This document shows, one piece after another, positions 33,909-43,999 of a stretch of 64,000 nt of DNA; the stretch's first letter is position 1, and the number at the start of each line of letters is the position of its first letter. The position numbers and the translations under genes were made by a program. Source of the stretch: Robinsoniella peoriensis (GTDB taxonomy: Bacteria > Bacillota > Clostridia > Lachnospirales > Lachnospiraceae). The notes under the pieces are model-generated. The model was not told the origin of the DNA. It saw only the letters and a program-made list of their open reading frames with translations, and did no database searches. The DNA lies in assembly GCF_042680125.1 (NCBI RefSeq), contig NZ_JBHTNY010000023.1. The stretch is one strand, 5' to 3'.

Positions 33909-36372
33909 GATTATCATCCTCGCCTCTGATGGCATTTTTCAGTGCCACAAGCTGCTGATATTGATCAGGATCCAGATGTCCAAATATATTTACTTTGGTA
34001 TCAAATCCCATGGCATATTCATTATCCATTCCATTTTTGATTGCATTTATCATGAATTCTTCCGTACGTGAAGTACCGCTGCAGCCCCATCCTGCTGACC
34101 AGTTATCCCGGTTTCCAATTGGACCAAACATGAAATTCTGACAGTCTGTGCTGTCTTTCGCCCAACGTCCTTTGACCGGAAATGTATCCATACCCTGTGA
34201 CTCTCCAGCCGTGTAGTCCTGATAAGGATTGCTCTTGTTAAATGCCCAGCCAACATCCAGCCCCTGGTTAAAGGTAACGATGTTGTATGGATTACCTGCT
34301 TTTGCAGCATTAGCCAAAGTAGAGAGATTGTATTCCAGGCTCATATCCATCTGGCTCTGAAGAATTCCCCATGGATAGCATCCATCGAACCACCAGCCGG
34401 AAATCTTATCCCCATAGTGAAGGGACCACCATTCAACCATTTCAGCAAGGACTTTTCTGGATCTTTGACTGGGGATACCATCAGTTCCCGGTGTATAGTC
34501 AAATACCTTCTTCGTTACCAGGTAATCCGAAAAATACCCATAACCGTTTGGTGTTCCTGTTTCATCCCAGCTGGCACTGTGAGGAGGATTAGAAGGCAGA
34601 TACAGAATTAAATTAATACCATACTTCTCCAATGCATCCGCAATACGCATTGGAAGGTCATTCTCCATAGATACTGTTTTTGGATTAGCCTCACCTTCGC
34701 CAAGCAGGCCGGCTTCACGCATATACTGATCGTATACCAGGTTTGGAGCACAGTAGCTGCCCGAGTTCTGCCCTACGGTAAGAATCACGAATTTCGCACC
34801 GATGTCATGAATCTCTTTAGCATATGCCTCGGCATCAAACTGTCCTACAAACTCATCCCAGGTCATGCTGTTCCTATCCCATTTTTCTTCCGGGCTGGAA
34901 TAAACATGCGGAAGATTAAAGTAATTGGACAAAAAGTGATGGGAAACGCCATAACCCGATTCATACATCCAGTCTGTAAGAGGATTGCCTTCCGTTGCCT
35001 GAACCGGTGCTTCGGCAGGCTCACTCATTCCGGACTCACCTACATTTCCATAGCAGTCAGCCGGGGTAACCTCACATTTCAGATATTTCCCTACATATTG
35101 ATCCAGCAGGATTACAGTACGCGTACGGATTCCTTCTATGGGAGCATATTCACCGTCTATTGTATCTGATGCATACCACTGGTATTTTGTATCTCCTTCC
35201 GAATCACCATCCGGATCATTAAATTCATAATCCACCTCAAGCATTCCTTTTACATGGGGTTCATTTCCCAGTTTTGCTGAAAGGTTGATCACACCGCCGG
35301 TCACTGCCTGGGGAACCTGATTATCCCCTGCCGGTGCCACGGTCAGTTCTCCGGTCAACATATCATCCTGGTAAGTAACACTTATGGAAAATATTTTATC
35401 TCCCTGTGTATGATTTTCCAGTTCATCAAAAGTAAGCGTTACCTGTTGGGTATCCTGATCATAGTCACAACTGTTTAAACTGTTAGACAGATACTTGTCC
35501 CCTTCTTTAAATTCCACGGTAAAATCTGAAATCTCCGGTGCTGACTGGGGTTCCTTATCCAGCTTTAACACCAGTCTTCCATTGCTGACTTCTTCCAGAA
35601 TAAAACCATTACGGCATGCTTCATAAATTTCTGATACCTCTTCCTGCTCTAGCGCAGTATCATACAGACGGAGATCATCCATTAATCCTCGATATGCATG
35701 CTGCGCATACGGTACTCCGGATTTGTCGCAGTCTCTTCCTATATACATATTTTTACTGTTTTCTGCGAATGCCTCTTCCGACAGGCCCCCCTGTGTCTTT
35801 GCCAAAACACCGTTAATAAAAATGTTTACTTCCGGGCCTGAACGAATTACTGCAATATGATTCCATCTTCCCTGAGGTGCATCCCCAGGGCTGGTGATAG
35901 CCTGATAATCTGTATTTCCGCTTCCCTTCTTAAAAGAAACCTCATGAATTATCGTACCGTTTTTTACCATTACACCCAGCTGATCATCTATAACGCTGCT
36001 GAAACTGCGTGATACAAATGCCTGCCCGTCAGTGGCTCCCGTATCCTGTTTGATCCATCCCATCAGGGTGTAGTCTTTTTCCGGTTGAAAGCTCGTTCCC
36101 AGATCGATATAGGTATCCCCATCCAAACGCAGGGCACTTTCACCTTCCTTCCCCTTTTGCAGTTGCGGATTACCTGTTACCTCCACTGCCTCTCCATTTG
36201 CAAGATTTGTCAGGCTGCTTCCCTCCAGTGTTTCCATATCAAACTGAATCAGCGGTGTCTTAACTGTAGTATCCCCTTCCTGCGCATTGACATTTTCCAT
36301 AGGTAACGCTGAAAATGCCATAGCGGTCGCAATTGTGAGTGACAAAACCTTTTTCATCCCTTTTTGTTTCAT
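32563..36372 (-). CDS. Secreted GH29-like glycosidase with LamG, FIVAR and LRR tail
   Basis: 1269 residues from ATG 36372 (AAGGAGG upstream). Signal peptide about 1-31 (ending SALPMENVNAQ); LamG-like domain about 38-255; Ig-like linkers; a TIM-barrel region about 465-820 with TWDEFVGQFDAEAYAKEI, GAKFVILTVGQNSG, YGINLILYLPSNPP and KISGWWFDGCYP. The last strand resembles the WFDG nucleophile motif of alpha-L-fucosidases (GH29), but the HHDGF-like motif is replaced, so the family is uncertain. Four FIVAR domains (about 820-1115) and a BspA-type leucine-rich end (about 1120-1269) follow. The tail is almost the same as in the 2487-residue neighbour. No sortase motif. Probably co-transcribed after that gene. 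Confidence 0.8.
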   Translation of the reverse strand: MKQKGMKKVLSLTIATAMAFSALPMENVNAQEGDTTVKTPLIQFDMETLEGSSLTNLANGEAVEVTGNPQLQKGKEGESALRLDGDTYIDLGTSFQPEKDYTLMGWIKQDTGATDGQAFVSRSFSSVIDDQLGVMVKNGTIIHEVSFKKGSGNTDYQAITSPGDAPQGRWNHIAVIRSGPEVNIFINGVLAKTQGGLSEEAFAENSKNMYIGRDCDKSGVPYAQHAYRGLMDDLRLYDTALEQEEVSEIYEACRNGFILEEVSNGRLVLKLDKEPQSAPEISDFTVEFKEGDKYLSNSLNSCDYDQDTQQVTLTFDELENHTQGDKIFSISVTYQDDMLTGELTVAPAGDNQVPQAVTGGVINLSAKLGNEPHVKGMLEVDYEFNDPDGDSEGDTKYQWYASDTIDGEYAPIEGIRTRTVILLDQYVGKYLKCEVTPADCYGNVGESGMSEPAEAPVQATEGNPLTDWMYESGYGVSHHFLSNYFNLPHVYSSPEEKWDRNSMTWDEFVGQFDAEAYAKEIHDIGAKFVILTVGQNSGSYCAPNLVYDQYMREAGLLGEGEANPKTVSMENDLPMRIADALEKYGINLILYLPSNPPHSASWDETGTPNGYGYFSDYLVTKKVFDYTPGTDGIPSQRSRKVLAEMVEWWSLHYGDKISGWWFDGCYPWGILQSQMDMSLEYNLSTLANAAKAGNPYNIVTFNQGLDVGWAFNKSNPYQDYTAGESQGMDTFPVKGRWAKDSTDCQNFMFGPIGNRDNWSAGWGCSGTSRTEEFMINAIKNGMDNEYAMGFDTKVNIFGHLDPDQYQQLVALKNAIRGEDDNLADLTQLQSLYDAVSQMNLEIYTEDSAAKMKEAMDAALAVLQKVNATKEEAADAESGLLVALAGLDKTETKPEPETDKSLAKALYNAYKDKDLSGYTQASAAVFTDALEALQIMIDKEDATQEEVDSSTANLLSASTALELLPKEPDEPEDQVDFSMLEVLYKAYAGVDTGKYTKDSTDAFLAALHDAEEVLKNEDADQAAVDAVAAALAKAAAELTEAPAEPVVTTDTATLKVLYNAYAGLDTAKYTDSSAKALKDAVSLAESVLNNAKATQEQIDQAASRLMSAAAGLEIKPAEAPKPVTPALKKGQIFTYKGLKYKVTNPTPQKATVMVVGASSRNVKKVTVPSTVTLKGVKCKVTKIGQKSFKNYRKLQQITIGSNVTAIGQQAFYGDSRLTYINVKSKVLKNAYSKSLKGISPNATINVPNSKVREYKKVFKNRGQKSSVVIK

Positions 36373-36461
36373 GATGTGCCTCCTTTTTTCTTGATATATA
36401 GTAATACCCTCCTCCCTGCTTAGCCGCAAAGGATTTGCAGCCGCCGGGAAAAGGGCATTGC

Positions 36462-37807
36462 TTATTTAATCTCTACGCTGCTCTTTTGTCCTCTGTTTTT
36501 GAATATTCTCTTATATTCTCTCACTTTTGAATTCGGAACATTAATCGTTGCTTTTGGTGAAATTCCCTTCAGGGATTTACTGTATGCATTCTTCAGTACC
36601 TTTGACTTAACATTGATGTATGTCAGTCTGCTGTCACCATAGAATGCCTGCTGCCCAATCGCCGCCACATTTGACCCGATTGTGATCTGCTGCAGTTTCC
36701 TGTAATCTTTAAATGATTTCTGACCAATCTTTGTTACCTTGCATTTCACTCCTTTTAATGTGACTGTAGACGGTACCGTTACCTTCTTCACATTCCTGCT
36801 GGATGCTCCCACTACCATTACCGTAGCTTTTTGCGGTGTAGGATTGGTAACTTTGTATCTCAGTCCTTTGTAAGTAAAAATCTGTCCTTTTTTCAGAGCA
36901 GGCGTTACCGGTTTTGGTGCCTCTGCCGGTTTGATTTCCAGCCCGGTTGCAGCTGACATAAGTCTGGATGCTGCCTGGTCTATCTGTTCCTGGGTTGCTT
37001 TTGCATTGTTTAAAACGGATCCTGCCAATGATACGGCATCTTTCAGCGCTTTTGCACTGGAATCTGTATATTTCGCTGTATCCAGTCCCGCATATGCGTG
37101 ATAGAGTACTTTTAACGTGGCAGTGTCTGTTGTAACCACCGGTTCTGCCGGCGCTTCGGTTAACTCTGCCGCTGCTTTAGCCAGTGCTGCTGCCGCTTCA
37201 TCAACTGCTGCCTGATCTGCATCTTCATTGTTCAATACTTCCTCTGCATGATGAAGTGCTGCAAGGAAAGCATCTGCACTCTCTTTTGTATACTTCCCGG
37301 TATTCACTCCCGCATATGCATTGTAAAGTACTTCCAGCATAGAGAAGTCTGTCTGATCTTCCGGCTCCTCCGGTTCTTTTGGCAATACCTCAAGAGCTGT
37401 TGCCGCTGACAGAAGATTTGCTATGGAATTGTCTGCTTCTTCCTGTGTTGCGTCTTCCTTGTCAATCATGATCTTTAAAGCGTCTAATGCGTCTGTAAAT
37501 AATGCTGCACTGTCTTCGGTATAACCGGACAGATCCAGCTCATTGTAAGCCTCGTACAGAGCTTTCGCCAATGATTTATCGGTTTCTGGTTCTGGTTCCG
37601 GTTCTATCTTATCCAATCCTGCAAGTGCAACCAGCAGTCCGGATTCGGCATCTGCTGCTTCCGCTTTAGTAGCATTTTCTTTTTGAAGAACAGCTGATGC
37701 GATGTCCATTGCTTCTTTCAATTTAGCAGCACTGTCTTCGGTATAGATCTCCATATTCATCTGTGATACAGCATTGTATAACGACTGTAACTGTGTCAGA
37801 TCAGCCA
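36462..37807 (-). repeat. 1346-base direct repeat, copy 2 (FIVAR-LRR tail)
   Basis: Second copy of the tail module, at the 3' end of the 2487-residue gene, same orientation. The two copies lie 3.9 kb apart and could recombine, which would delete the 1269-residue gene as an intact unit. Confidence 0.85.
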
Positions 37808-40800
37808 AAATGCTCTCCAACTGTGCAATTGCTTCCTGAAGACTGACAACCTGTTCGTCTACTGCGTCCTGATCAGCATACTCATTTTCCAAAACTTCTT
37901 TTGCTTCTGCAATAGCTGTTTCCAGTACGGCAAAACTCTCTTCTGTGTAAGCATCAGAAATGTAAGTTTCTGCTGTTTCCAGTATCTGCCGTAATGCGGT
38001 CTTATCCACAATCTTTTCATCATCAGCATAGATACGCAGTGCATCTATTGTGATATTTCCGCCTTTATTTTCCAGACGTATGGTATGCTCGCCATAAGGC
38101 AGATCTGTTTTACTGAATACACATATCTGGTTTGCGCGTTTAAAATATTTATCATTTGGAATCAGTGTGTTTACGTCCGGCTGTGAATTTCCATCTATCG
38201 TAATACCCAGGAGGCATCCGTCGGTATTGACGGTTGTAATCACATCAATTCCGGTTCCGGTAAAGGTATATTCCGCTGCATCACCTGCTGCGTCTCCATA
38301 ATGGATATCCCTGTTATACTCAGTCACCCCGTCCGGGTCACCGCCCCTGCCGTTATAGTAAGTAAAGCTTCCGGTATATACAATTGCTTCGTCATCATCA
38401 TTTACAATAGCTTCCGGCTCCAGCCCCTCTACGGTTACGTGAATAACCTTTGTTAATGTGCTGTCCTTTGGATGTGTCAATGTGATATCCGTGTTTCCTT
38501 TACTTATTCCATTTATCTGCAAACCATCTGCATTACTCCAGTTTACGGTTGCAGTCTCTTCATTTTGGGACCGGACGATTAAATCCGCCAGATTTGTGTC
38601 CGGATCAGACGTAACCTTTACAAATTCTCTGTCACCGGCAACCTTCAAATCCACATTTTCAGTTGAAACCTTAATATCCGGTTCGGCAGAAGCTTTTGCG
38701 CCATAAACCTCCAGCTCGGACACATTCACATATCCGGAATAGCTGCCGCTCAGTCCGTAGAATCCACTGTTGATCAGACGTACATATCGTCCGGGTGCCG
38801 GTTTGTCAAGGATAAAATCATTACCTAATTCAAAGCTATAGAATGTCTGATCTGTACCTGCCCCGTACCCCATACTATTGTCAGTATCGGTATTAAGGAC
38901 TGTTGTTGTATTTTCAGGTGCAAAATCACTCGTAACAGATACCTGGATTAACACATCCCGGAACCGTCTCAATTCCTCATTATTGTAATTACGGAAGAAC
39001 TGTGTCAGGGAAATGGTATCAATATCATATACCGCTCCCAGGTCAATCTGGTATTTCAGTCCGTTCGACGTGCCGTTGGAGCGTGCTGTCCATGGGGTAT
39101 CCTTGCTTGCATAGTCTAGAACCTTACCATCATTCAGCCTTTTTGGATCCGACATCCCGTCACTGTTCAGTGTCTTATTCAGAGCAATGTTTTCCCTGGT
39201 TGATTTCCGGAAAGAAATTGCCTCTGCAGATGCTTCGATATCTTCCCGGGAAAGTGCTGTAGTGTAGAAAGCAAATTCATCCACCAGTCCGTTATACTGC
39301 AGTTCTCTGAGATTTTCTTCATTCAGCTTTGCTCCTATTGTTAAGGAATCGCCTGCAGTCACACCCGCCAAAGAGATTTCTCCCATTTTGTTTCCATTCA
39401 GGTAAAGGGTAAATGTATCTTCGCTACGGGTAATTGAGAAATGATTCCATGCCTGGCGGGACTCGCCGCCTGTAACCTGTTCCATCGCAAATTCATCTGT
39501 TGCCTTCAGTGTCTGGGTCTGTTCTCCATCTGAAATTTCAAGAACCAGTTTTCTCTGCTGAAGTGAAAGCACAAGATTTCCACCCTGATCGGATAAGAGC
39601 ACCTGTTTTGGGGTACCTCTGACATGAGTAAAATCATCCTCTGTATCCGTAACTTCATTGTCTAAAAACAGCTGCGGCTTGAACCAGCCATTCACAGTAA
39701 ATGTATCCAGCCCTGCAATCGGAGATTCCGGGATGGTGATGTAGTTCTCATTTTTTTCATACATATATGCGCCGCGTTCGAAAGGGGTCCCTATACGCAT
39801 ATACTGTCCGTTTATAAACCTGGCATCCTTGCACTGAACCGCATTGGCAATTACTTCGCCCTTTGCCTCATCCATATGGTATAGCGCCTTTAACGACTTG
39901 TTGCTGTCTTTTAACTGCAGTCCATACATTGCTTCCTGCATGCGTTTCATCACATCAACAATCTCTGTCGGCATCATACTCAGCGGATCCATTTTGTCGA
40001 TCTCATTAATGATATCTCCAAGCAGCTTGTAGCTCTCCTCTGTGTAAAGGCTCTCATCCAATGACTTGGCGGAGTCCACGGCTGCACTGAAAGCAACGAA
40101 TCCCGACTGCTCCAAAAGTGTTACGTCTGCCTGTTGCAGAGATACATTATATAATGATATTTCGCTGATATCACCGCTGAAATAGTTCACGCGGTCACCG
40201 CCTGCATTGTTCCTCATGGCACCGGCCAGCAGAGCATTCCGGGTGTCACTCACACCAATGTCAGCCGTCTTTGTATCTACGGCTTCTCCATTTAAATAAA
40301 GAGTAAACGTCTGTCCGTCTCTTACAACCACCGCCAGATTCCATTTTCCGGGAAGAATGGTTCCGCCGCTGAGTTCAACTTCTTTACTGTCTGTATCACT
40401 TGCATGGAAGCTCAGGCTTCCCGACTCTGCTGTAAGTGTCAGATCATCTGCCGGAATTCCTTCCTGCCCCTGGCTCAGTAAAATCTGTTTTTTCTCTGAA
40501 TCAGTCTTAAACCAAAGGCTCATAGAGTACTGATCCATTCCCTTTAACAGTCCGCTTCCCAGATTACCGTAAGAAGTTTTTTCTTCTTTCAGTCTTGCTG
40601 CGGAGCCGTAGGTCTGCTCCAGTGTTTCCATATAACTGGCTTTTCCTGTATAATTGCCAAAAGCATCTGTAATCAGCCCTTCATCTGCTTTTTCAAATCC
40701 GAACTTGGCAATGTAGCCATAGATCATTTTCTGTTCGTGTACTTCCATCTGGTTCTTTGCCTTGGAAGCATCGCAGACATTTTCTACTTTCAGGGTGTAC

Positions 40801-43800
40801 GGCTGCAGCATAGAGAGCGTATCTGTAGCCAGCGTAACTTTTGCTTCCTCTACCAGGGCATTTTTCACCTGGATGCCATCTGTAATACTGTAATTTCCAA
40901 CATTCCCTGCCGTTTCAGCGTCCACCGCTTCATTAAATAAAATTTCGATAGAAGTGTCGCTTTTCGCTTCTACTTTTGTAACCAGTGGTGCATTGTTATC
41001 AATTTTTGTACTTACTGTCACAGGATCGCCCAGGCTTCCTTCTACACCTTTCGCAACTGCCTTTACCGTATAAACATAGTTCTTCTGTTCGGAAAGGGAC
41101 GTGTCCTTGTATGTATTTTCCATGGTCTGTGCAATCAACTCGCCATCGCGGTAAACCATATAGCTGTCTACTGTAACTGTAGGTTTTTCAATTTCTATTC
41201 CATTTTCGATCATTTTAAAGGTGACGTCTTTATCCCAGTTAAGTACCACAGAATTCTCTGTTTCCTCCTGTGCTGCCAGTCCGGTCACTTTCCCAACCTC
41301 AAGGCTGACTTCCGGCGCTTCCATGGAATCATAGATACTATAATAGGTGAAACTCATCGGCGGTAAGGTTACCTCCAGCCGGGCATTTCCATTGGAATCA
41401 ATGGATAATACTTTCGCCTGTACACCCTCACGCATAAAGACTGCCTGTCCAAAGTCTCCATCTATGGCATCCGGCTGTCTGTAATTCGGTTCGGACTGGG
41501 GAAGCCAGCTGTAGTTTGGCGGATATGCACCATATCTGTGGACATTTTTTCCCATGGAATTCTTCAGGGGAACAGGCGGATAGTTCAGTCCATTTGCCAG
41601 TCCGGTATAATACATAGGTACATTAATCACTTCCGTCCTTTTCTCATCGGTCTGATTATATACCCACAAGAGTCCTTTTTCTCCCTCATTCATTGAATTG
41701 ACATGATATAAGGTATCCATCTTAACGCCGCGCTTCCTGTTAGTGCCTGCTGCATCATAAGCTGCCTGAGAGATATGCACCATATCAGAATTTACAATGC
41801 CACGGTAACGCTTGTAGAATTCTACCCATTTATTCAGGATATCCTGTGTGCCATCATCAAACAGTACCGGTCCGCGGAAATCCGAATTGACGCCGTTTCC
41901 GATATTCTGGGCAATAACCCAGTTATAATCTTCTTTCTTCTCTTTGAACGGCTGGAACGCAGCATCCCCGCCTCCGCCGTGATACTCAGCAAACGGTACA
42001 TGAGACCAGCTCATAGACATCGTCCTGCCATAGGAAGCATTGTGCATAAGCTGACGGCCGTACAGCAGCTGCTCCTGTCTTGGCTGGCTCCAGGCTGCTT
42101 CTTCATATCCGATACCGCATTTGTTGGCGCCGTTTAAGTAATACCATGCAGGCACTTTTACAAATACACCCATGTCACGGAATTCTGCACACATCATGCG
42201 GACACCGTTTTCCCACTGCTTAACCTGTGAATCAAAGACTCCGTTGTGGAATTTGTATTTGGAAGCTTTGCCGGTTTCCGTATCTGCCGTATCTGCCGGG
42301 TCCGTTTCCTTATCTTTGTTTACATGCTGTTCTCCGCAGTTGCAATAATTTCCGGGATAAGTACCATCGATCTCCACACAGTCCATTCCCGTGTACTTTA
42401 CAAAGTTTTTAAAATTATCCCAGTAATCATCAAAGGCTGCGGATGCCAGGCACATGGATGCACCCCACTGTCCTTCTGCGTTAGTACCATATTCTTTGTT
42501 CTGGCTATACTGTCCTCTCGTATACTGTGCCTGGTAGATACCAATTGCAATCCCTTTACTGTGTGCATAATCCACCAGCTCTTTGTACTTATCCAGGGTT
42601 GCCTGATCCCTTGCAAGCATCTGTTTGGAATCATCGGGAGCGCTGTAAGATTGTATGATCATTTCAAATTCAGCTTCTGCCGCACTATCGATTACTTCCT
42701 TTGTCAGTCTTCCTGTATTGTGATGAGTTAACGGGTTATCTGTGATCCATGGAAACAGTGTCCGGTAGATACCAAGCCGTTCCCGCATCTTCAGTTCAAA
42801 CCAGTAGGTACTGTGAACAAATTCATAGGTATCAAACCCAACCATGGATTCTCCCTTTGCCAGTTCATATGCCGGTCCCACTTCATAACAACTATGGGTG
42901 ATGTCCTTAAGTTCCAGAAATGGGCTGCCCTCTTTTTCCAGATCACATTTGCATGGAAGCGGGCGGTTAATCGGAAGGGTGCTCTGATCACCACAGGTAT
43001 ATGTGGTCTCCATTGCCAGCAGGTCATCCATATTCTGGTTACCTTTTATTACTTCCGGTGCCAGTCTTCCAATCATAATCTGGTTGTCACCTTCATTTAC
43101 AATTTCCACACGCTTTTTCATAGCGGGGACATTGTCATACATTTCATAAATAATTTTTATTTTAATTCCCTTATATGATTCCGGAAAGGATTCTGGCGCA
43201 GAGAAGCTGAACTCCAGGTGCTTTCCCTTTGGCGGCCATTCCTTTGCCGCAGGATCTCCAAAGATTTTATTCGAAGACCATTCAAACGGCTTTTCACAGC
43301 TATCGCTGATAGTGTATCCGTCAAACACAAAAGTGTTATTATTTTGAGTGCCTCCTACATAATAGTAATCAGGATCCACCTTGATGCTGCTGTCCGGTAT
43401 CTCAATCGTATTGTCCGCAGAAGCAATCGGATCCCTATGTATTTTAATCCCTTCGTCACTGTAGACATCCCGGTACGGCTTGTCATACAGTCCGAGATAG
43501 ACATCCGGCATAACTTCTTCCCCAGCCATCATCTCTTTATCAATATACAGATTTTTATAGCTGTTTGTGTAGAATTCAGTTCCACCTTCTGCGGGTACCT
43601 GAAATCGGCGTTCAATGATTCCGTTTCCGATTGTAAGGCTTCCATCTTCTTCGGTAACCGTAACCGGCAGAGATTCATCCGTTTCCAGCCAATGACGTTT
43701 TCCATTTACAGCATTTTGAAGTCCTTCTACTACTTCTCCTTTTTCATTGACATAAGGTGTCGCTATCCAGGGTTCCCCCGCTGGGTCCTGTATCACGGCC

Positions 43801-43925
43801 CCTTCCTCTGCATTGGGCCCGGAAGCTGCTGCCAGTGTGTCGATGTTTGGCACCAGAGTACAGATTAATGAGCTTGCCAGCGTCAAAGCGAGCCAGCGTT
43901 TCAAACCATAAATCTTTTTCTTCAT
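36462..43925 (-). CDS. Giant secreted glycosidase, clan GH-D-like barrel, 2487 aa
   Basis: Signal peptide about 1-33 (ends DTLAAAS). N-terminal beta-sandwich plus barrel about 35-860: IGNGIIERRFQVPAEGG, FEMIIQSYSAPDDSKQ, HSKGIAIGIYQAQYTRGQ, and YTGMDCVEIDGTYPGNYC, in which the strand-end Asp recalls the nucleophile of alpha-galactosidase-type enzymes (GH27/31/36). I cannot assign a known family. Then an FN3 domain (about 870-975), Ig-like (to 1070), LamG (1072-1270), a helical spacer, LamG (1340-1560), F5/8-type C domain (1575-1737), BIG2 Ig-like (to 1820), a carbohydrate-binding-like domain (1845-1965), five FIVAR domains (1970-2330) and the leucine-rich end (2337-2487). GGAGGAAC before ATG. 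First gene of the YesN-controlled glycosidase operon; secreted, no sortase motif. Confidence 0.82.
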   Translation of the reverse strand: MKKKIYGLKRWLALTLASSLICTLVPNIDTLAAASGPNAEEGAVIQDPAGEPWIATPYVNEKGEVVEGLQNAVNGKRHWLETDESLPVTVTEEDGSLTIGNGIIERRFQVPAEGGTEFYTNSYKNLYIDKEMMAGEEVMPDVYLGLYDKPYRDVYSDEGIKIHRDPIASADNTIEIPDSSIKVDPDYYYVGGTQNNNTFVFDGYTISDSCEKPFEWSSNKIFGDPAAKEWPPKGKHLEFSFSAPESFPESYKGIKIKIIYEMYDNVPAMKKRVEIVNEGDNQIMIGRLAPEVIKGNQNMDDLLAMETTYTCGDQSTLPINRPLPCKCDLEKEGSPFLELKDITHSCYEVGPAYELAKGESMVGFDTYEFVHSTYWFELKMRERLGIYRTLFPWITDNPLTHHNTGRLTKEVIDSAAEAEFEMIIQSYSAPDDSKQMLARDQATLDKYKELVDYAHSKGIAIGIYQAQYTRGQYSQNKEYGTNAEGQWGASMCLASAAFDDYWDNFKNFVKYTGMDCVEIDGTYPGNYCNCGEQHVNKDKETDPADTADTETGKASKYKFHNGVFDSQVKQWENGVRMMCAEFRDMGVFVKVPAWYYLNGANKCGIGYEEAAWSQPRQEQLLYGRQLMHNASYGRTMSMSWSHVPFAEYHGGGGDAAFQPFKEKKEDYNWVIAQNIGNGVNSDFRGPVLFDDGTQDILNKWVEFYKRYRGIVNSDMVHISQAAYDAAGTNRKRGVKMDTLYHVNSMNEGEKGLLWVYNQTDEKRTEVINVPMYYTGLANGLNYPPVPLKNSMGKNVHRYGAYPPNYSWLPQSEPNYRQPDAIDGDFGQAVFMREGVQAKVLSIDSNGNARLEVTLPPMSFTYYSIYDSMEAPEVSLEVGKVTGLAAQEETENSVVLNWDKDVTFKMIENGIEIEKPTVTVDSYMVYRDGELIAQTMENTYKDTSLSEQKNYVYTVKAVAKGVEGSLGDPVTVSTKIDNNAPLVTKVEAKSDTSIEILFNEAVDAETAGNVGNYSITDGIQVKNALVEEAKVTLATDTLSMLQPYTLKVENVCDASKAKNQMEVHEQKMIYGYIAKFGFEKADEGLITDAFGNYTGKASYMETLEQTYGSAARLKEEKTSYGNLGSGLLKGMDQYSMSLWFKTDSEKKQILLSQGQEGIPADDLTLTAESGSLSFHASDTDSKEVELSGGTILPGKWNLAVVVRDGQTFTLYLNGEAVDTKTADIGVSDTRNALLAGAMRNNAGGDRVNYFSGDISEISLYNVSLQQADVTLLEQSGFVAFSAAVDSAKSLDESLYTEESYKLLGDIINEIDKMDPLSMMPTEIVDVMKRMQEAMYGLQLKDSNKSLKALYHMDEAKGEVIANAVQCKDARFINGQYMRIGTPFERGAYMYEKNENYITIPESPIAGLDTFTVNGWFKPQLFLDNEVTDTEDDFTHVRGTPKQVLLSDQGGNLVLSLQQRKLVLEISDGEQTQTLKATDEFAMEQVTGGESRQAWNHFSITRSEDTFTLYLNGNKMGEISLAGVTAGDSLTIGAKLNEENLRELQYNGLVDEFAFYTTALSREDIEASAEAISFRKSTRENIALNKTLNSDGMSDPKRLNDGKVLDYASKDTPWTARSNGTSNGLKYQIDLGAVYDIDTISLTQFFRNYNNEELRRFRDVLIQVSVTSDFAPENTTTVLNTDTDNSMGYGAGTDQTFYSFELGNDFILDKPAPGRYVRLINSGFYGLSGSYSGYVNVSELEVYGAKASAEPDIKVSTENVDLKVAGDREFVKVTSDPDTNLADLIVRSQNEETATVNWSNADGLQINGISKGNTDITLTHPKDSTLTKVIHVTVEGLEPEAIVNDDDEAIVYTGSFTYYNGRGGDPDGVTEYNRDIHYGDAAGDAAEYTFTGTGIDVITTVNTDGCLLGITIDGNSQPDVNTLIPNDKYFKRANQICVFSKTDLPYGEHTIRLENKGGNITIDALRIYADDEKIVDKTALRQILETAETYISDAYTEESFAVLETAIAEAKEVLENEYADQDAVDEQVVSLQEAIAQLESILADLTQLQSLYNAVSQMNMEIYTEDSAAKLKEAMDIASAVLQKENATKAEAADAESGLLVALAGLDKIEPEPEPETDKSLAKALYEAYNELDLSGYTEDSAALFTDALDALKIMIDKEDATQEEADNSIANLLSAATALEVLPKEPEEPEDQTDFSMLEVLYNAYAGVNTGKYTKESADAFLAALHHAEEVLNNEDADQAAVDEAAAALAKAAAELTEAPAEPVVTTDTATLKVLYHAYAGLDTAKYTDSSAKALKDAVSLAGSVLNNAKATQEQIDQAASRLMSAATGLEIKPAEAPKPVTPALKKGQIFTYKGLRYKVTNPTPQKATVMVVGASSRNVKKVTVPSTVTLKGVKCKVTKIGQKSFKDYRKLQQITIGSNVAAIGQQAFYGDSRLTYINVKSKVLKNAYSKSLKGISPKATINVPNSKVREYKRIFKNRGQKSSVEIK

Positions 43926-43999
43926 CCTTGTTCCTCCTTTTTTATAAGTTTCCTTTTCTTAAGACTGATTTCTCAGGGTACTTCATACTTATTCCCCTG

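Noticed and set aside
43218..43868. 216-codon frame opposite the giant glycosidase gene
   Set aside because: Mirror frame of a real gene in a region with strong signal peptide and domain evidence on the other strand; no start signals.
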